Below are positions 24,995-33,286 of a stretch of 52,456 bases of DNA, in pieces (positions within the stretch are counted from its first letter, which is position 1; each line of letters starts with the position of its first letter). Made by a program: the position numbers and the translations under genes. The notes under the pieces were generated by a model. The model was not told the origin of the DNA, searched no databases, and saw nothing but the letters and a program-made list of their open reading frames with translations. This DNA is from an uncultured Lewinella sp. (GTDB lineage: Bacteria > Bacteroidota > Bacteroidia > Chitinophagales > Saprospiraceae). The stretch lies in NCBI GenBank assembly GCA_913057785.1, contig CAJXPD010000036.1:1-52456 (forward strand), read 5' to 3'.

Positions 24995-25008
24995 AAGGTA
25001 CTTACCTT
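24995..25008. promoter_or_regulatory. Palindromic operator candidate between DJ-1/PfpI and HxlR genes
   Basis: AAGGTA-CT-TACCTT is a 12-base perfect inverted repeat with two central bases, 84 bases from one start and 35 from the other. It is placed to serve both divergent promoters and would suit a dimeric HxlR regulator. Confidence 0.45.
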
Positions 25009-25042
25009 TTAGAAAGTATACTGGAAATCAAAAACTTAGCTT

Positions 25043-25402
25043 ATGCCGGATTTTATGTACGATGGGAAAGTTTACTATAATCCTGTTGAATTTGCGATGG
25101 ATCGAATAGGAGGCACCTGGAAGATTCCCATTCTTTGGCGCGTTAAGGATCGGGTCTATCGCTATAGCGAGTTGAAACGAGCCATACCACACATCTCAGA
25201 TAAGATGCTAACTTCTCAATTGAGAGAACTTCAGAATGATGGCTTCATCCACCGGGAAGTCTACGCGGTAGTTCCACCGAAAACGGAATATAGCATTACG
25301 GAGAAAGGCAAGTTGGCCATACCCTTAGTGACGGCCATTCGAAATTTTGGCATAGACTTGATGGAGATGGAAGGTGTAGATGTTAGTCACTACGGTCGTT
25401 AG
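25043..25402 (+). CDS. HxlR-family transcriptional regulator
   Basis: 119 residues. The HxlR hallmark is MDRIGGTWKIPILWRVKDRVYRYSELKRAIPHISDKMLTSQLRELQNDGFIHREVY (read in parts), with the wing VPPKTEYSITEKG. The usual redox cysteine near the N terminus is absent, so sensing is probably not by thiol oxidation. It is divergent from the DJ-1/PfpI gene, its likely target. Its last 20 bases overlap the convergent MFS gene. Confidence 0.9.
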   Translation: MPDFMYDGKVYYNPVEFAMDRIGGTWKIPILWRVKDRVYRYSELKRAIPHISDKMLTSQLRELQNDGFIHREVYAVVPPKTEYSITEKGKLAIPLVTAIRNFGIDLMEMEGVDVSHYGR

Positions 25403-26774
25403 AGAGACTAGAAGTAGGGCTGACCTCTTTGAATCGCAAGAAGATTACCCCGGCCAAAAGACAGATTGTTCCACCTATTACACCGACTAGTCGGATGCCG
25501 AAATCATCTCCAGGATCTTTCCCAAAGATAGTCAGGATAGCAAAAATGGTAATGCCAAGGGTTTGCCCCAGTTTGGTGGAGAAGTTGCGAATGGCGAAGT
25601 ACATGGCCTCTTTTTGCTGGCCCGTTTTCTTGGCATCAGCCTCAGCAATTTCCGCGATCACGGCAAAAGGTAAAATTCCTAGAAAGGCCGCCGGAATAGC
25701 GGAGAGCACCGCAAAACCAAAGATTTGAAGCTTTGGGCCGATCGGTACCTTTCCCATCCAGAAAATGGCTAGCAGCAATAATCCTTGAAACCAGAGCGCG
25801 TATAAGATTAGTTTTCGCTTACCCATCTTACGCGCCAATTTTACAACTGAAGGATAGAATAAAAGAGACACCAAGACCAACACACCCATCACTTGCCCCC
25901 CGATGTATTCTTCCAGCCCCAATAGTGATTTGAGGATGTACAGCAAACTGCTGCTAATGATCGTCAAAGACACGAAATAGGCACAGTCTGCCACGATGAA
26001 GTAGAGAAAATTCCGATTTCCTTTGATCTGTTGAAAGGCTTTCCAGAAAGGTAAGGTGGTCGGTACGCCTTTGCAATGGACGGCTTCATTAATGGTAAAT
26101 ATGGGAATTACCATAAAAATACCTCCAAGGACGCACTGTGCTCCAATCGCCCATTGCATAGCAATCTGACGGCTCTCCATCTCAAATCCAGACTGGATCA
26201 CATCCGCCAGTCCCGGCGTTTGAGAAGAGATAATCACCCCTAAAACGAAGGTGAAACTGAGCCAAGTAGATAACCTGACTTTAGATTCGCTATCTGGAGC
26301 CAATTCCGGCAGCAAAGCATTGTAGGGAATGATGTAGGCGGTCATAAAGAGATAAAAACCCACTTGCACCCCCGATAACCACCAGATGTTGGCCTTTGTC
26401 GCGGCGTAATCAAAGGGCAGAAAGATGAAGATGCAAAAAACGACAGCCGGAATCAGTGCGACCGCCATGAATGGAATTCTTCGTCCCCATCTGCTTTGAA
26501 ACTGATCACTCCAATAAGCAATCAAAGGATCTGTAACCGCGTCTACCAATCGACCAGAGGCTGCGATCACTGCCAGCACGGTAAATATGCCGAAGATCAA
26601 AGTTTGCGGTACTAAAGCTACCAAGCCAGAGTTATTAGGTGGCAGGTAGAAATAGATCAGCATCACCCCGATGATGTTCGTCAAAATCGACCAACCGAGC
26701 ATGCCTAAAGCATAACCCAATTGTCGCCAGCTTGAAAGAGAGGAGGTTGACATTACTGGTGATTTCAGCTGCAT
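25383..26774 (-). CDS. MFS transporter of the GPH (MelB-like) sugar:cation symporter family
   Basis: 463 residues with about 12 membrane helices. The conserved GPH features are visible: LVDAVTDPLIAYWSDQFQSRWGRRIPFM after helix 2 (the D-P-x-x-x-x-x-S-D sodium/proton motif and loop), then PYNALLPELAPD and a second-half LARKMGKRKL. It probably takes up a glycoside or similar solute with sodium or protons. MSTSS eight codons in is an alternative start. Its 3' end overlaps the HxlR gene by 20 bases. Confidence 0.87.
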   Translation of the reverse strand: MQLKSPVMSTSSLSSWRQLGYALGMLGWSILTNIIGVMLIYFYLPPNNSGLVALVPQTLIFGIFTVLAVIAASGRLVDAVTDPLIAYWSDQFQSRWGRRIPFMAVALIPAVVFCIFIFLPFDYAATKANIWWLSGVQVGFYLFMTAYIIPYNALLPELAPDSESKVRLSTWLSFTFVLGVIISSQTPGLADVIQSGFEMESRQIAMQWAIGAQCVLGGIFMVIPIFTINEAVHCKGVPTTLPFWKAFQQIKGNRNFLYFIVADCAYFVSLTIISSSLLYILKSLLGLEEYIGGQVMGVLVLVSLLFYPSVVKLARKMGKRKLILYALWFQGLLLLAIFWMGKVPIGPKLQIFGFAVLSAIPAAFLGILPFAVIAEIAEADAKKTGQQKEAMYFAIRNFSTKLGQTLGITIFAILTIFGKDPGDDFGIRLVGVIGGTICLLAGVIFLRFKEVSPTSSLSNDRSD

Positions 26775-26982
26775 TATTGCCAGGCAAAATATAAGATTAT
26801 TGATTTCTTTCCACGAAAGCCAAGTTATATTTTAATTATCTTTAGTTTTAAGCCCTGTCGATCCTTTTCAAGCTGGGGAAAAGTGATAACTCTTAGCAAA
26901 GAAGATTTCGGACCTAATACATAACTACCTTCAGAAGAAAAGGGTTGAAGACAAATTTACTCTCTCTTAAGTCCTTTCAATT

Positions 26983-28782
26983 ATGAAACAAACACTCCTA
27001 TTCAGCTTCTTATTCGTACTTGCTTTTCAGGTATTTGCTCAAGATAAAGACCAAAGATGGCAAGGTTTGGATGAAGAACTGAATGAGATCCTCGAAACCT
27101 GGCAAGCGGCTAGCTTTGCGGTAGCCGTAGTGGAAAAAGATAAGGTCGTGTATGCCAAAGGTTTTGGTTATGCTGATTATGATAATAAAGTTAAGGCCGA
27201 CGAGAATACACTATATGCAATTGGTTCTTGTAGCAAAGCCTTTACTTCCTCCCTCCTCGGTTTGTTGAGAGAGGATGGTAAATTGGATTTTGACGATAGT
27301 CCTCGCGAATACATTCCTGAACTATCTTTCTATAATTCGGAATTGAATGATTTGGTAACCATCAAAGACATGATGAGTCACCGTACTGGTTTGCCACGAC
27401 ATGACTTCGCTTGGTACCTCTTTCCTACAGATTCAAAGGATACACTAATTCAACGAATTGCTCACCAAGAACCATTCACAGGCGTGAGAGAACAGTGGTA
27501 CTACAATAACTTTATGTTTTTGACACAAGGTGTGATTGCCGAGAAATTGACCGGCAAGAGCTGGGGGGATAATATTAAGGAAAAGCTCTTTGCGCCCCTT
27601 GGCATGACGCGTTCCAATGTGTCCATACCTGAACTCAAGAAAAGTAAAAATGTGGCCAAAGGGTATCAAGTAAGTGATGATAAGATCAAAGCCATGGACT
27701 ATTACAGGATTCGAGCGATGGGGCCTGCTGGGAGTATCAATAGTAGCGTGAATGAAATGGCCAACTGGATGATAGCCTGGATTAATGGCGGGAAATTTGA
27801 AGGTAAAGAGGTGTTGCCTGCAGCTTATGTGCAGGAAGCCATGAGTTCGCAAATGATTGTTGGTGCTGCGACACCGGGCGCCGAGTATCCCGACTTGCAC
27901 ATGGCCAATTACGGATATGGTTGGTTTCTTTCTTCTTATAGAGGTCACTATCGGGTAGAGCACGGTGGAAACATTGACGGCTTTTCCGCAAATACCTGTT
28001 TTTTCCCGAGCGATAGTGTGGGAATTGTGGTACTGGTTAATCAGAATGGTTCTGTGGTTCCTTCTATGGTTCGGAATACGGTGGCAGATAGGGTTTTGGG
28101 ATTGTCGAAAAGAGAATGGAGTAAGGAACGTAAAAAAAGAGCAGATGAAGCAGCAAAAGCACAAGAGGAAGCCTCGGCCGCTTCTACTTCTAACCGAAAG
28201 GAAGGAACAAAACCTTCACATGCTGCTGAGGCCTTTGCGGGCAAATACGATCATCCTGGGTATGGCACGTTTCGGATAAATGTGAAAAAGGATTCCCTGT
28301 TTGCCGCATTGCCCTTGGAAAAACTCTGGTTAAAGCATTACCACTATAATATCTTTCAGCCCTTCTCAGTAGAGGAGGATGGGATTGATGAGGAAAATGA
28401 GTCACCACTGCGATTTAATTTCGCTACGAATGATGTAGGGGACATAGAGAGTGTGGCAATCAAGATAGAACCAATGGTAGATGCCATTATATTCAAGAAG
28501 ATACCGGACGTCATCGCCATCGAAGCGTCAGCTTTAGAACCATACATAGGTGAATACACTTTGGGGCCTCAGGGTATCAAGGTATACACCAAAGCTGGAG
28601 GTACGCTCCACCTCTTTATTACCAACCAACCTGAGTACGAATTACAAGCCCTCGGTCAAGATAAATTTTCTATCAAAGGTTTAGATGGTTTTGTGATTGA
28701 GTTTGTGATCTCTGATGGTAAGGCTAAAGAAGCTATCTTTCGCCAGCCAAATGGTACATTTACAGCAAAACGTAAACAATAA
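26983..28782 (+). CDS. Periplasmic serine hydrolase (beta-lactamase/PBP-like) with C-terminal DUF3471-type domain
   Basis: 599 residues. Signal peptide 1-20. Active-site motifs are Ser82-x-x-Lys85 (GSCSK), Tyr173-x-Asn175 (YYNN) and an HGG near 325 (VEHGGNIDGF). After the enzyme domain (about 30-380) comes a Lys/Glu/Ala-rich linker (RKKRADEAAKAQEEASAAST), then a lipocalin-like beta domain (HPGYGTFRINVKKDSLFAAL, about 420-500) and a second similar one (LEPYIGEYTL, 515-595). Family C/PBP-like members hydrolyse peptides, D-amino acid bonds or esters. It is followed 11 bases later by rbsK, so the two may share a transcript. Confidence 0.87.
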   Translation: MKQTLLFSFLFVLAFQVFAQDKDQRWQGLDEELNEILETWQAASFAVAVVEKDKVVYAKGFGYADYDNKVKADENTLYAIGSCSKAFTSSLLGLLREDGKLDFDDSPREYIPELSFYNSELNDLVTIKDMMSHRTGLPRHDFAWYLFPTDSKDTLIQRIAHQEPFTGVREQWYYNNFMFLTQGVIAEKLTGKSWGDNIKEKLFAPLGMTRSNVSIPELKKSKNVAKGYQVSDDKIKAMDYYRIRAMGPAGSINSSVNEMANWMIAWINGGKFEGKEVLPAAYVQEAMSSQMIVGAATPGAEYPDLHMANYGYGWFLSSYRGHYRVEHGGNIDGFSANTCFFPSDSVGIVVLVNQNGSVVPSMVRNTVADRVLGLSKREWSKERKKRADEAAKAQEEASAASTSNRKEGTKPSHAAEAFAGKYDHPGYGTFRINVKKDSLFAALPLEKLWLKHYHYNIFQPFSVEEDGIDEENESPLRFNFATNDVGDIESVAIKIEPMVDAIIFKKIPDVIAIEASALEPYIGEYTLGPQGIKVYTKAGGTLHLFITNQPEYELQALGQDKFSIKGLDGFVIEFVISDGKAKEAIFRQPNGTFTAKRKQ

Positions 28783-28793
28783 GTATCAACATT

Positions 28794-29690
28794 ATGCCCA
28801 ACATCCTAGTCATCGGTAGCTCTAATACAGATATGGTCGTTAAGACCGAACGTTTCCCGCAAGCAGGAGAAACTATTCTTGGTGGTGAATTCTTCATGTT
28901 TCCTGGTGGGAAAGGTGCCAATCAGGCTGTAGCTGCTGCACGTCTAGGTGGGGAAGTGACTTTTATTTGCAAAGTGGGCCAGGATATTTTTGGAACTCAA
29001 GCCGTTGAGGGATTCAAAAAAGAAGGTATTGCGACTGATTTTTGCCTTACAGATGAACATACCGCCTCCGGTGTGGCACTGATCACCGTCAATGCAGAGG
29101 GAGAAAATGAAATTGTGGTGGCCTCTGGAGCGAATAATCAACTGACCACTACTGATCTCGATAATGCCGAATCTGCCTTTGCGGCAGCAGACCTTGTACT
29201 CATCCAATTGGAGACGCCGATTCCAACCGTTGAATATGCGATTGCCAAAGCGGGGAAAATGGGCAAAAGAGTTATTCTGAACCCTGCCCCAGCACAAAAT
29301 ATTTCGGCTGATACCTATCAACACCTATTTCTAATCACTCCTAACGAAACGGAGGCGGAATTGCTGACGGGAATTCGCGTCGAAGACGATGCAACCGCAG
29401 CACAGGCCGCCGATGCGCTACTAGCAAAGGGCGTGAAACACGTAATTCTCACCTTGGGGGCAAAAGGGGCGTACTATAAGAGCGCTGGACAGGAAGCTTT
29501 GGTCCCTGCTGAAAAGGTGAAGGCTGTCGATACTACTGCTGCCGGTGATGTTTTTAATGGAGCCTTAACCGTCGCTCTGGCGGAAGGGAAAGACTGGCTA
29601 CCCGCCATTCAATTTGCTGCGAAGGCAGCTGCCATCTCAGTGACACGCATGGGGGCGCAAGCCTCCGCTCCACATCGCTCGGATTTGTAA
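28794..29690 (+). CDS. rbsK: Ribokinase
   Basis: 298 residues. The PfkB fold is clear: NILVIGSSNTDMVVKTERFPQAGE, then the GGKGANQAVAAARLGG signature (about 39-54), LNPAPAQ, ITPNETEAELLTG, and DTTAAGDVFNGAL with the catalytic Asp in AAGD (about residue 252). This variant has DV where most have DT in DTTAAGDTF. It phosphorylates D-ribose to ribose 5-phosphate with ATP. It follows the serine hydrolase by 11 bases. No ribose transporter is seen here. Confidence 0.93.
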   Translation: MPNILVIGSSNTDMVVKTERFPQAGETILGGEFFMFPGGKGANQAVAAARLGGEVTFICKVGQDIFGTQAVEGFKKEGIATDFCLTDEHTASGVALITVNAEGENEIVVASGANNQLTTTDLDNAESAFAAADLVLIQLETPIPTVEYAIAKAGKMGKRVILNPAPAQNISADTYQHLFLITPNETEAELLTGIRVEDDATAAQAADALLAKGVKHVILTLGAKGAYYKSAGQEALVPAEKVKAVDTTAAGDVFNGALTVALAEGKDWLPAIQFAAKAAAISVTRMGAQASAPHRSDL

Positions 29691-29780
29691 GCTAGCTTAC
29701 GTTCCTACTTTTCTTTTACGGTAGATGGAAGGCAATCCTGCCCTTCATTGTTCATTCTTGTTCCATTTGTGATTTTCCTT

Positions 29781-29809
29781 CTTCAAACACGAGATTTGTC
29801 GAAGAACTA
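29781..29809. repeat. Half copy (C) of the dispersed inverted-repeat element
   Basis: CTTCAAACACGAGATTTG and the following TCGAAGAACTA match the right arm and its flank of copy B at 13675-13703, with two or three differences. No left arm is found upstream, so it looks like a decayed half element. It sits in the ~300-base gap between rbsK and the GIN-domain gene; no gene was seen in that gap. Confidence 0.5.
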
Positions 29810-29989
29810 TGATTTTTTGAACAAAAAACTGTTCGAAAATGGACACATTCTGTCCGCAATCGCACAAGATTTTGGGCCTTATTGACCCTTGGTTTGTTGT
29901 CAATTAATTGATTTGTAGGGGTTTAGGAGTTTTGGCACGCGGATTGGAATAAAATTGGCATCTATCGAATACTACAAAAGAAACATAAA

Positions 29990-30613
29990 ATGAAACAGTC
30001 CTCATTAATCTCTAACAGAAAGTATAAAGCTATGAAAGCGCTCAACGTCTGGGTATCCCTTGCGGTAGTAGCCATCTGGGCCGTTTTAGTATCTGCTTCA
30101 AATATCTACGATGATCATCACGCTTTCACTGAGGTAGAAATCGAAGGTCCAGCGGAGGTATTGTTGGTTCATGGAGCAGAAGCTGCGGTTAGCCAGAGAC
30201 ACGGTGGGCCAGATGTGAGCATTACGATAGAAAACAAAACTTTGAAAATTCGCGCGGAGAAGGGGACAAAACCTTCTATCATTAGAGTGACCTACAACAA
30301 GCTTTTCAATTTGGTAGCTAAAGGTGGAGCCATTGTGACCGCTAGAGAAGCCATTCCTGCAGAGCGCTTAGAGATCGCCTTAGAGAACAAAGCACACGCC
30401 AACTTGAACTTTAAAGCGGAATTGGTAAATGCCTATGCACAAGGTCAGTCCAGCCTAACTGCAGTTGGTGAGATTGAAAACTTCACAGTTGATTTTGAAG
30501 ACAGTGAGTTGCAGCATCGCCAACTTCGAGTAGAGCATAGCAATGTATCTGTTCGTCAGAAGACCGCCATGAAAACCTATAAACCAAGAAATAACAGTCT
30601 CTTATTGCGCTAG
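29990..30613 (+). CDS. DUF2807/GIN-domain (auto-transporter adhesin head-like) secreted protein
   Basis: 207 residues. The signal sequence lies in KALNVWVSLAVVAIWAVLVSASA-like residues 15-37 (MKALNVWVSLAVVAI and on); ATG at codon 15 (30032) is an equally good start. The rest is a short right-handed beta-helix typical of GIN domains: FTEVEIEGPAEVLLVHG, VTYNKLFNLVAKGGA, LVNAYAQGQSSLTAVGE. It ends in a basic tail. Function in this family is unknown; it lies outside the inner membrane. A terminator hairpin follows at 30691. Confidence 0.75.
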   Translation: MKQSSLISNRKYKAMKALNVWVSLAVVAIWAVLVSASNIYDDHHAFTEVEIEGPAEVLLVHGAEAAVSQRHGGPDVSITIENKTLKIRAEKGTKPSIIRVTYNKLFNLVAKGGAIVTAREAIPAERLEIALENKAHANLNFKAELVNAYAQGQSSLTAVGEIENFTVDFEDSELQHRQLRVEHSNVSVRQKTAMKTYKPRNNSLLLR

Positions 30614-30690
30614 TAACACCAGGTTGATCACTGTTGTTACCTATGACGCAATTCTTTAGTCGGAGTATATTACAAGAGACCATTTAAATG

Positions 30691-30709
30691 GCCCGGCAAA
30701 ATGCCGGGC
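30691..30709 (+). terminator. Terminator after the GIN-domain gene
   Basis: GCCCGGC-AAAAT-GCCGGGC, a perfect 7-bp GC stem with a 5-base loop, followed by TTCATT. It is 77 bases past the stop and separates this gene from the permease array. Confidence 0.65.
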
Positions 30710-30775
30710 TTCATTCCCAAAAGGGAAGATCATTGATCAAATAAGAAATCACCCGAATTTTTTTAACTACCTGAC

Positions 30776-33202
30776 ATGTTGAATCACTACATCAAGGCCA
30801 TTTTTAGAAGTTTCTGGAATCGGAAAGTTTTTTCCGGCCTGAATCTGCTTGGCCTTACCTTAGGGATTACAGCATTTCTATTCATTCTTCAGTACGTTAG
30901 CTATCACTATTCTTTTAATCAATTCCACGAAAAATTACCTGCAATACACCGACTGTTACTAGGTGATAGCGAACAATCGAATGAATGGGTGCCACCAATG
31001 TTGGCACCGACAGCTATGGAAACTAGCCCCCATATCCGAGCCTACGCCAGGTATATGGATCAAATGGATGGACTGGTTCAAATTCAAACCGACTCGGATG
31101 AACAGCTAAAATCCTTTAAGGAAGAGGCTATTTGGTATGCAGATGCTAGCCTTTTCGACATTTTTACACATCCCTTTATCAAAGGAGGAAAACCGGATCA
31201 GGCCTACATGGTGGCCCTATCCGCTCGTACAGCAAGCCGCTACTTTGGTGATGAGGATCCCGTTGGACAGCAATTATTACTCAATAATCAGTTCGGGGCG
31301 CATCAATACACAGTTAGTGGGGTGTACGAAGACATTCCTCTTACCTCAGATTATCAATTCAATCTTGTTTTTTCCCTCAATAATTTCAAGAACATTACCA
31401 GCCTCAATGGCAGTGGCTGGGCGCACCTTGAACACTGGGGGTTCTCTGCTTACAAATCCTTTGTTCAATTAGCTTCGGAGCAAGATGTTAGTCAGGTGGA
31501 AGCCAGCTTGCAAGTCTTGACGGAGAAAATGCCTAATTATCTCGGTAGTGAGATAAAGTTGCAGCCTCTGGCCGAGGTGCACTTAGGGGAGGGCTTGAAT
31601 GGAGCCATCCCAAGTTTTGTTAATGTGCAATTCTTGTATCTCCTTCTAACTATTGCCTTACTCATCATAGGCATTGCCTGGATCAATTATGTAAACCTTT
31701 CCACGGCGGTAGGAATAACTCGAGCCAAAGAGGTAAGTGTCAGAAAAGTAGTGGGTGCTGGGAAATCGCAACTATCTATTCAGTTCTTGGGCGAGGCTAT
31801 GGCGATGAATGGCTTGGCCTTGGTTGCAAGTTTGGGGTTGATTGATCTTATGCAGCCTTATTTCAACGAATTGCTAGGCGTGCAACTTTCCTTAGGTCTG
31901 CTATTTGGTGCCTTTCAATTGAGCGCCCTCGGTTTGGCCCTGTTACTCGTCGGCATCACTCTATCCGGAGGCTATGTAGCCTATTTCTTGGCTAGGCGTA
32001 ACCCCATTGAAATGCTAAAAGGGAAGTTTTTGCAAACAGCAAAGGGACAGTGGGTACGAAAAGGCTTGATGGTATTCCAATTTTTGGTTTCTATTAGCTT
32101 GATTGTTTTTACCGTTTTGGTTTTCCAACAACTCAACTATCTCCGAGATGCTGATCTAGGCTTCGATTCTGAGCAGTTGTTGATGTTCAATGGTCCAGAA
32201 GGCTTGGATCGCGATCAGATCGGTAGCTCCAGAGCTTTTCGGCAAGAGCTAGGTAAGTTGTCGTTTGTGGAAGACTACTGCAATTCTGGGGCAGTACCTG
32301 GACAGAACTATAGTCTCTATGCGCCTGGCTATACGCGTATGAATCCAGCTCCTGGAGATGAGGAAAAATCTTATGCCTTAATGCTGGTGGACGATCGTTT
32401 TTTTGAGACATATGATATTCCACTAAAAACGGGCCGTCTATTTGATGGCAATATGTTAGCTGAAGATTGGTATGGTATCCAACATGCGGTCTTGAACGAG
32501 CGGGCCGTTGAAGAACTTGGATTCGAATCCACAGAGGCAGCTATCGGACAATATATCACGCGGCAAGGAGCAGAGCCCGTACAGGTGATTGGAGTGATTG
32601 AAAATTACCATCATGAGAGTTTACATAGCCCCTTTAGTCCAACGGTATTTCTACCTCACTTCAATGACCATATTTTTACGATAAAGCTTCAGACCGACAA
32701 CTTAGAGGAAAAACTGAATGCGCTCAGTGACCTTTATCAACAATTCTTCCCAGGCAATCCGTTCGATTATCAGTTTGTAGATGAGCAGTTTGATCAGCAG
32801 TATGATGCAGATGATCGCTTTGGTAGCTTATTTGGCTTGGCATCTATCCTGGCCATCTTTATCGCTTGCTTGGGCTTATTTGGTTTATCGCTCTTCACGG
32901 TAGAGCAACGTTCAAAAGAAATCGGTATACGCCGGGTATTAGGGGCTTCAGCCCAACAGATCCTGGCTTTACTCAATAAGGACTACGTTAAGCTATTGAT
33001 GTTGGCCTTGGGGCTGGCTGTTCCGTTTGCCTATTTTGGCGCGGAGCGCTGGCTCCAAGACTTTGCTTACCAGACACCAATCCAGTGGTGGCTGTTTCCC
33101 TTGGCCGGAGGGTTGACTTTGGTTCTGGCCTTTACTATCGTCAGCATTAATGCTTTGCAAAAAACTTGGGCAAATCCTGTGGATACATTGCGAGATGAAT
33201 AA
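30776..33202 (+). CDS. FtsX/MacB-type double permease, first of the five-gene array
   Basis: 808 residues, starting MLNHYIKAIFRSFWNRK. Membrane helices lie near 20-40, 285-305, 335-355, 370-395 and 425-445 and three in the last 130 residues. The two FtsX signatures are AKEVSVRKVVGAGKSQL and KEIGIRRVLGASAQQILALL, and it ends NPVDTLRDE. The periplasmic parts are MacB core-like. The next permease starts 84 bases later. No ABC ATPase gene lies among the five. Confidence 0.87.
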   Translation: MLNHYIKAIFRSFWNRKVFSGLNLLGLTLGITAFLFILQYVSYHYSFNQFHEKLPAIHRLLLGDSEQSNEWVPPMLAPTAMETSPHIRAYARYMDQMDGLVQIQTDSDEQLKSFKEEAIWYADASLFDIFTHPFIKGGKPDQAYMVALSARTASRYFGDEDPVGQQLLLNNQFGAHQYTVSGVYEDIPLTSDYQFNLVFSLNNFKNITSLNGSGWAHLEHWGFSAYKSFVQLASEQDVSQVEASLQVLTEKMPNYLGSEIKLQPLAEVHLGEGLNGAIPSFVNVQFLYLLLTIALLIIGIAWINYVNLSTAVGITRAKEVSVRKVVGAGKSQLSIQFLGEAMAMNGLALVASLGLIDLMQPYFNELLGVQLSLGLLFGAFQLSALGLALLLVGITLSGGYVAYFLARRNPIEMLKGKFLQTAKGQWVRKGLMVFQFLVSISLIVFTVLVFQQLNYLRDADLGFDSEQLLMFNGPEGLDRDQIGSSRAFRQELGKLSFVEDYCNSGAVPGQNYSLYAPGYTRMNPAPGDEEKSYALMLVDDRFFETYDIPLKTGRLFDGNMLAEDWYGIQHAVLNERAVEELGFESTEAAIGQYITRQGAEPVQVIGVIENYHHESLHSPFSPTVFLPHFNDHIFTIKLQTDNLEEKLNALSDLYQQFFPGNPFDYQFVDEQFDQQYDADDRFGSLFGLASILAIFIACLGLFGLSLFTVEQRSKEIGIRRVLGASAQQILALLNKDYVKLLMLALGLAVPFAYFGAERWLQDFAYQTPIQWWLFPLAGGLTLVLAFTIVSINALQKTWANPVDTLRDE

Positions 33203-33286
33203 GTTTCCTTTTCTCCTAGAGGTGCTATGACTTATCGCGGATGGCCCAGTCCCAATAGATGTGACATTTTCCAAATCCTAAGACGT

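Noticed and set aside
27445..28164. 239-codon frame antisense to the serine hydrolase gene
   Set aside because: It lies wholly opposite a gene with intact catalytic motifs; its composition (very rich in His, Ile, Arg) is what an antisense shadow would give.
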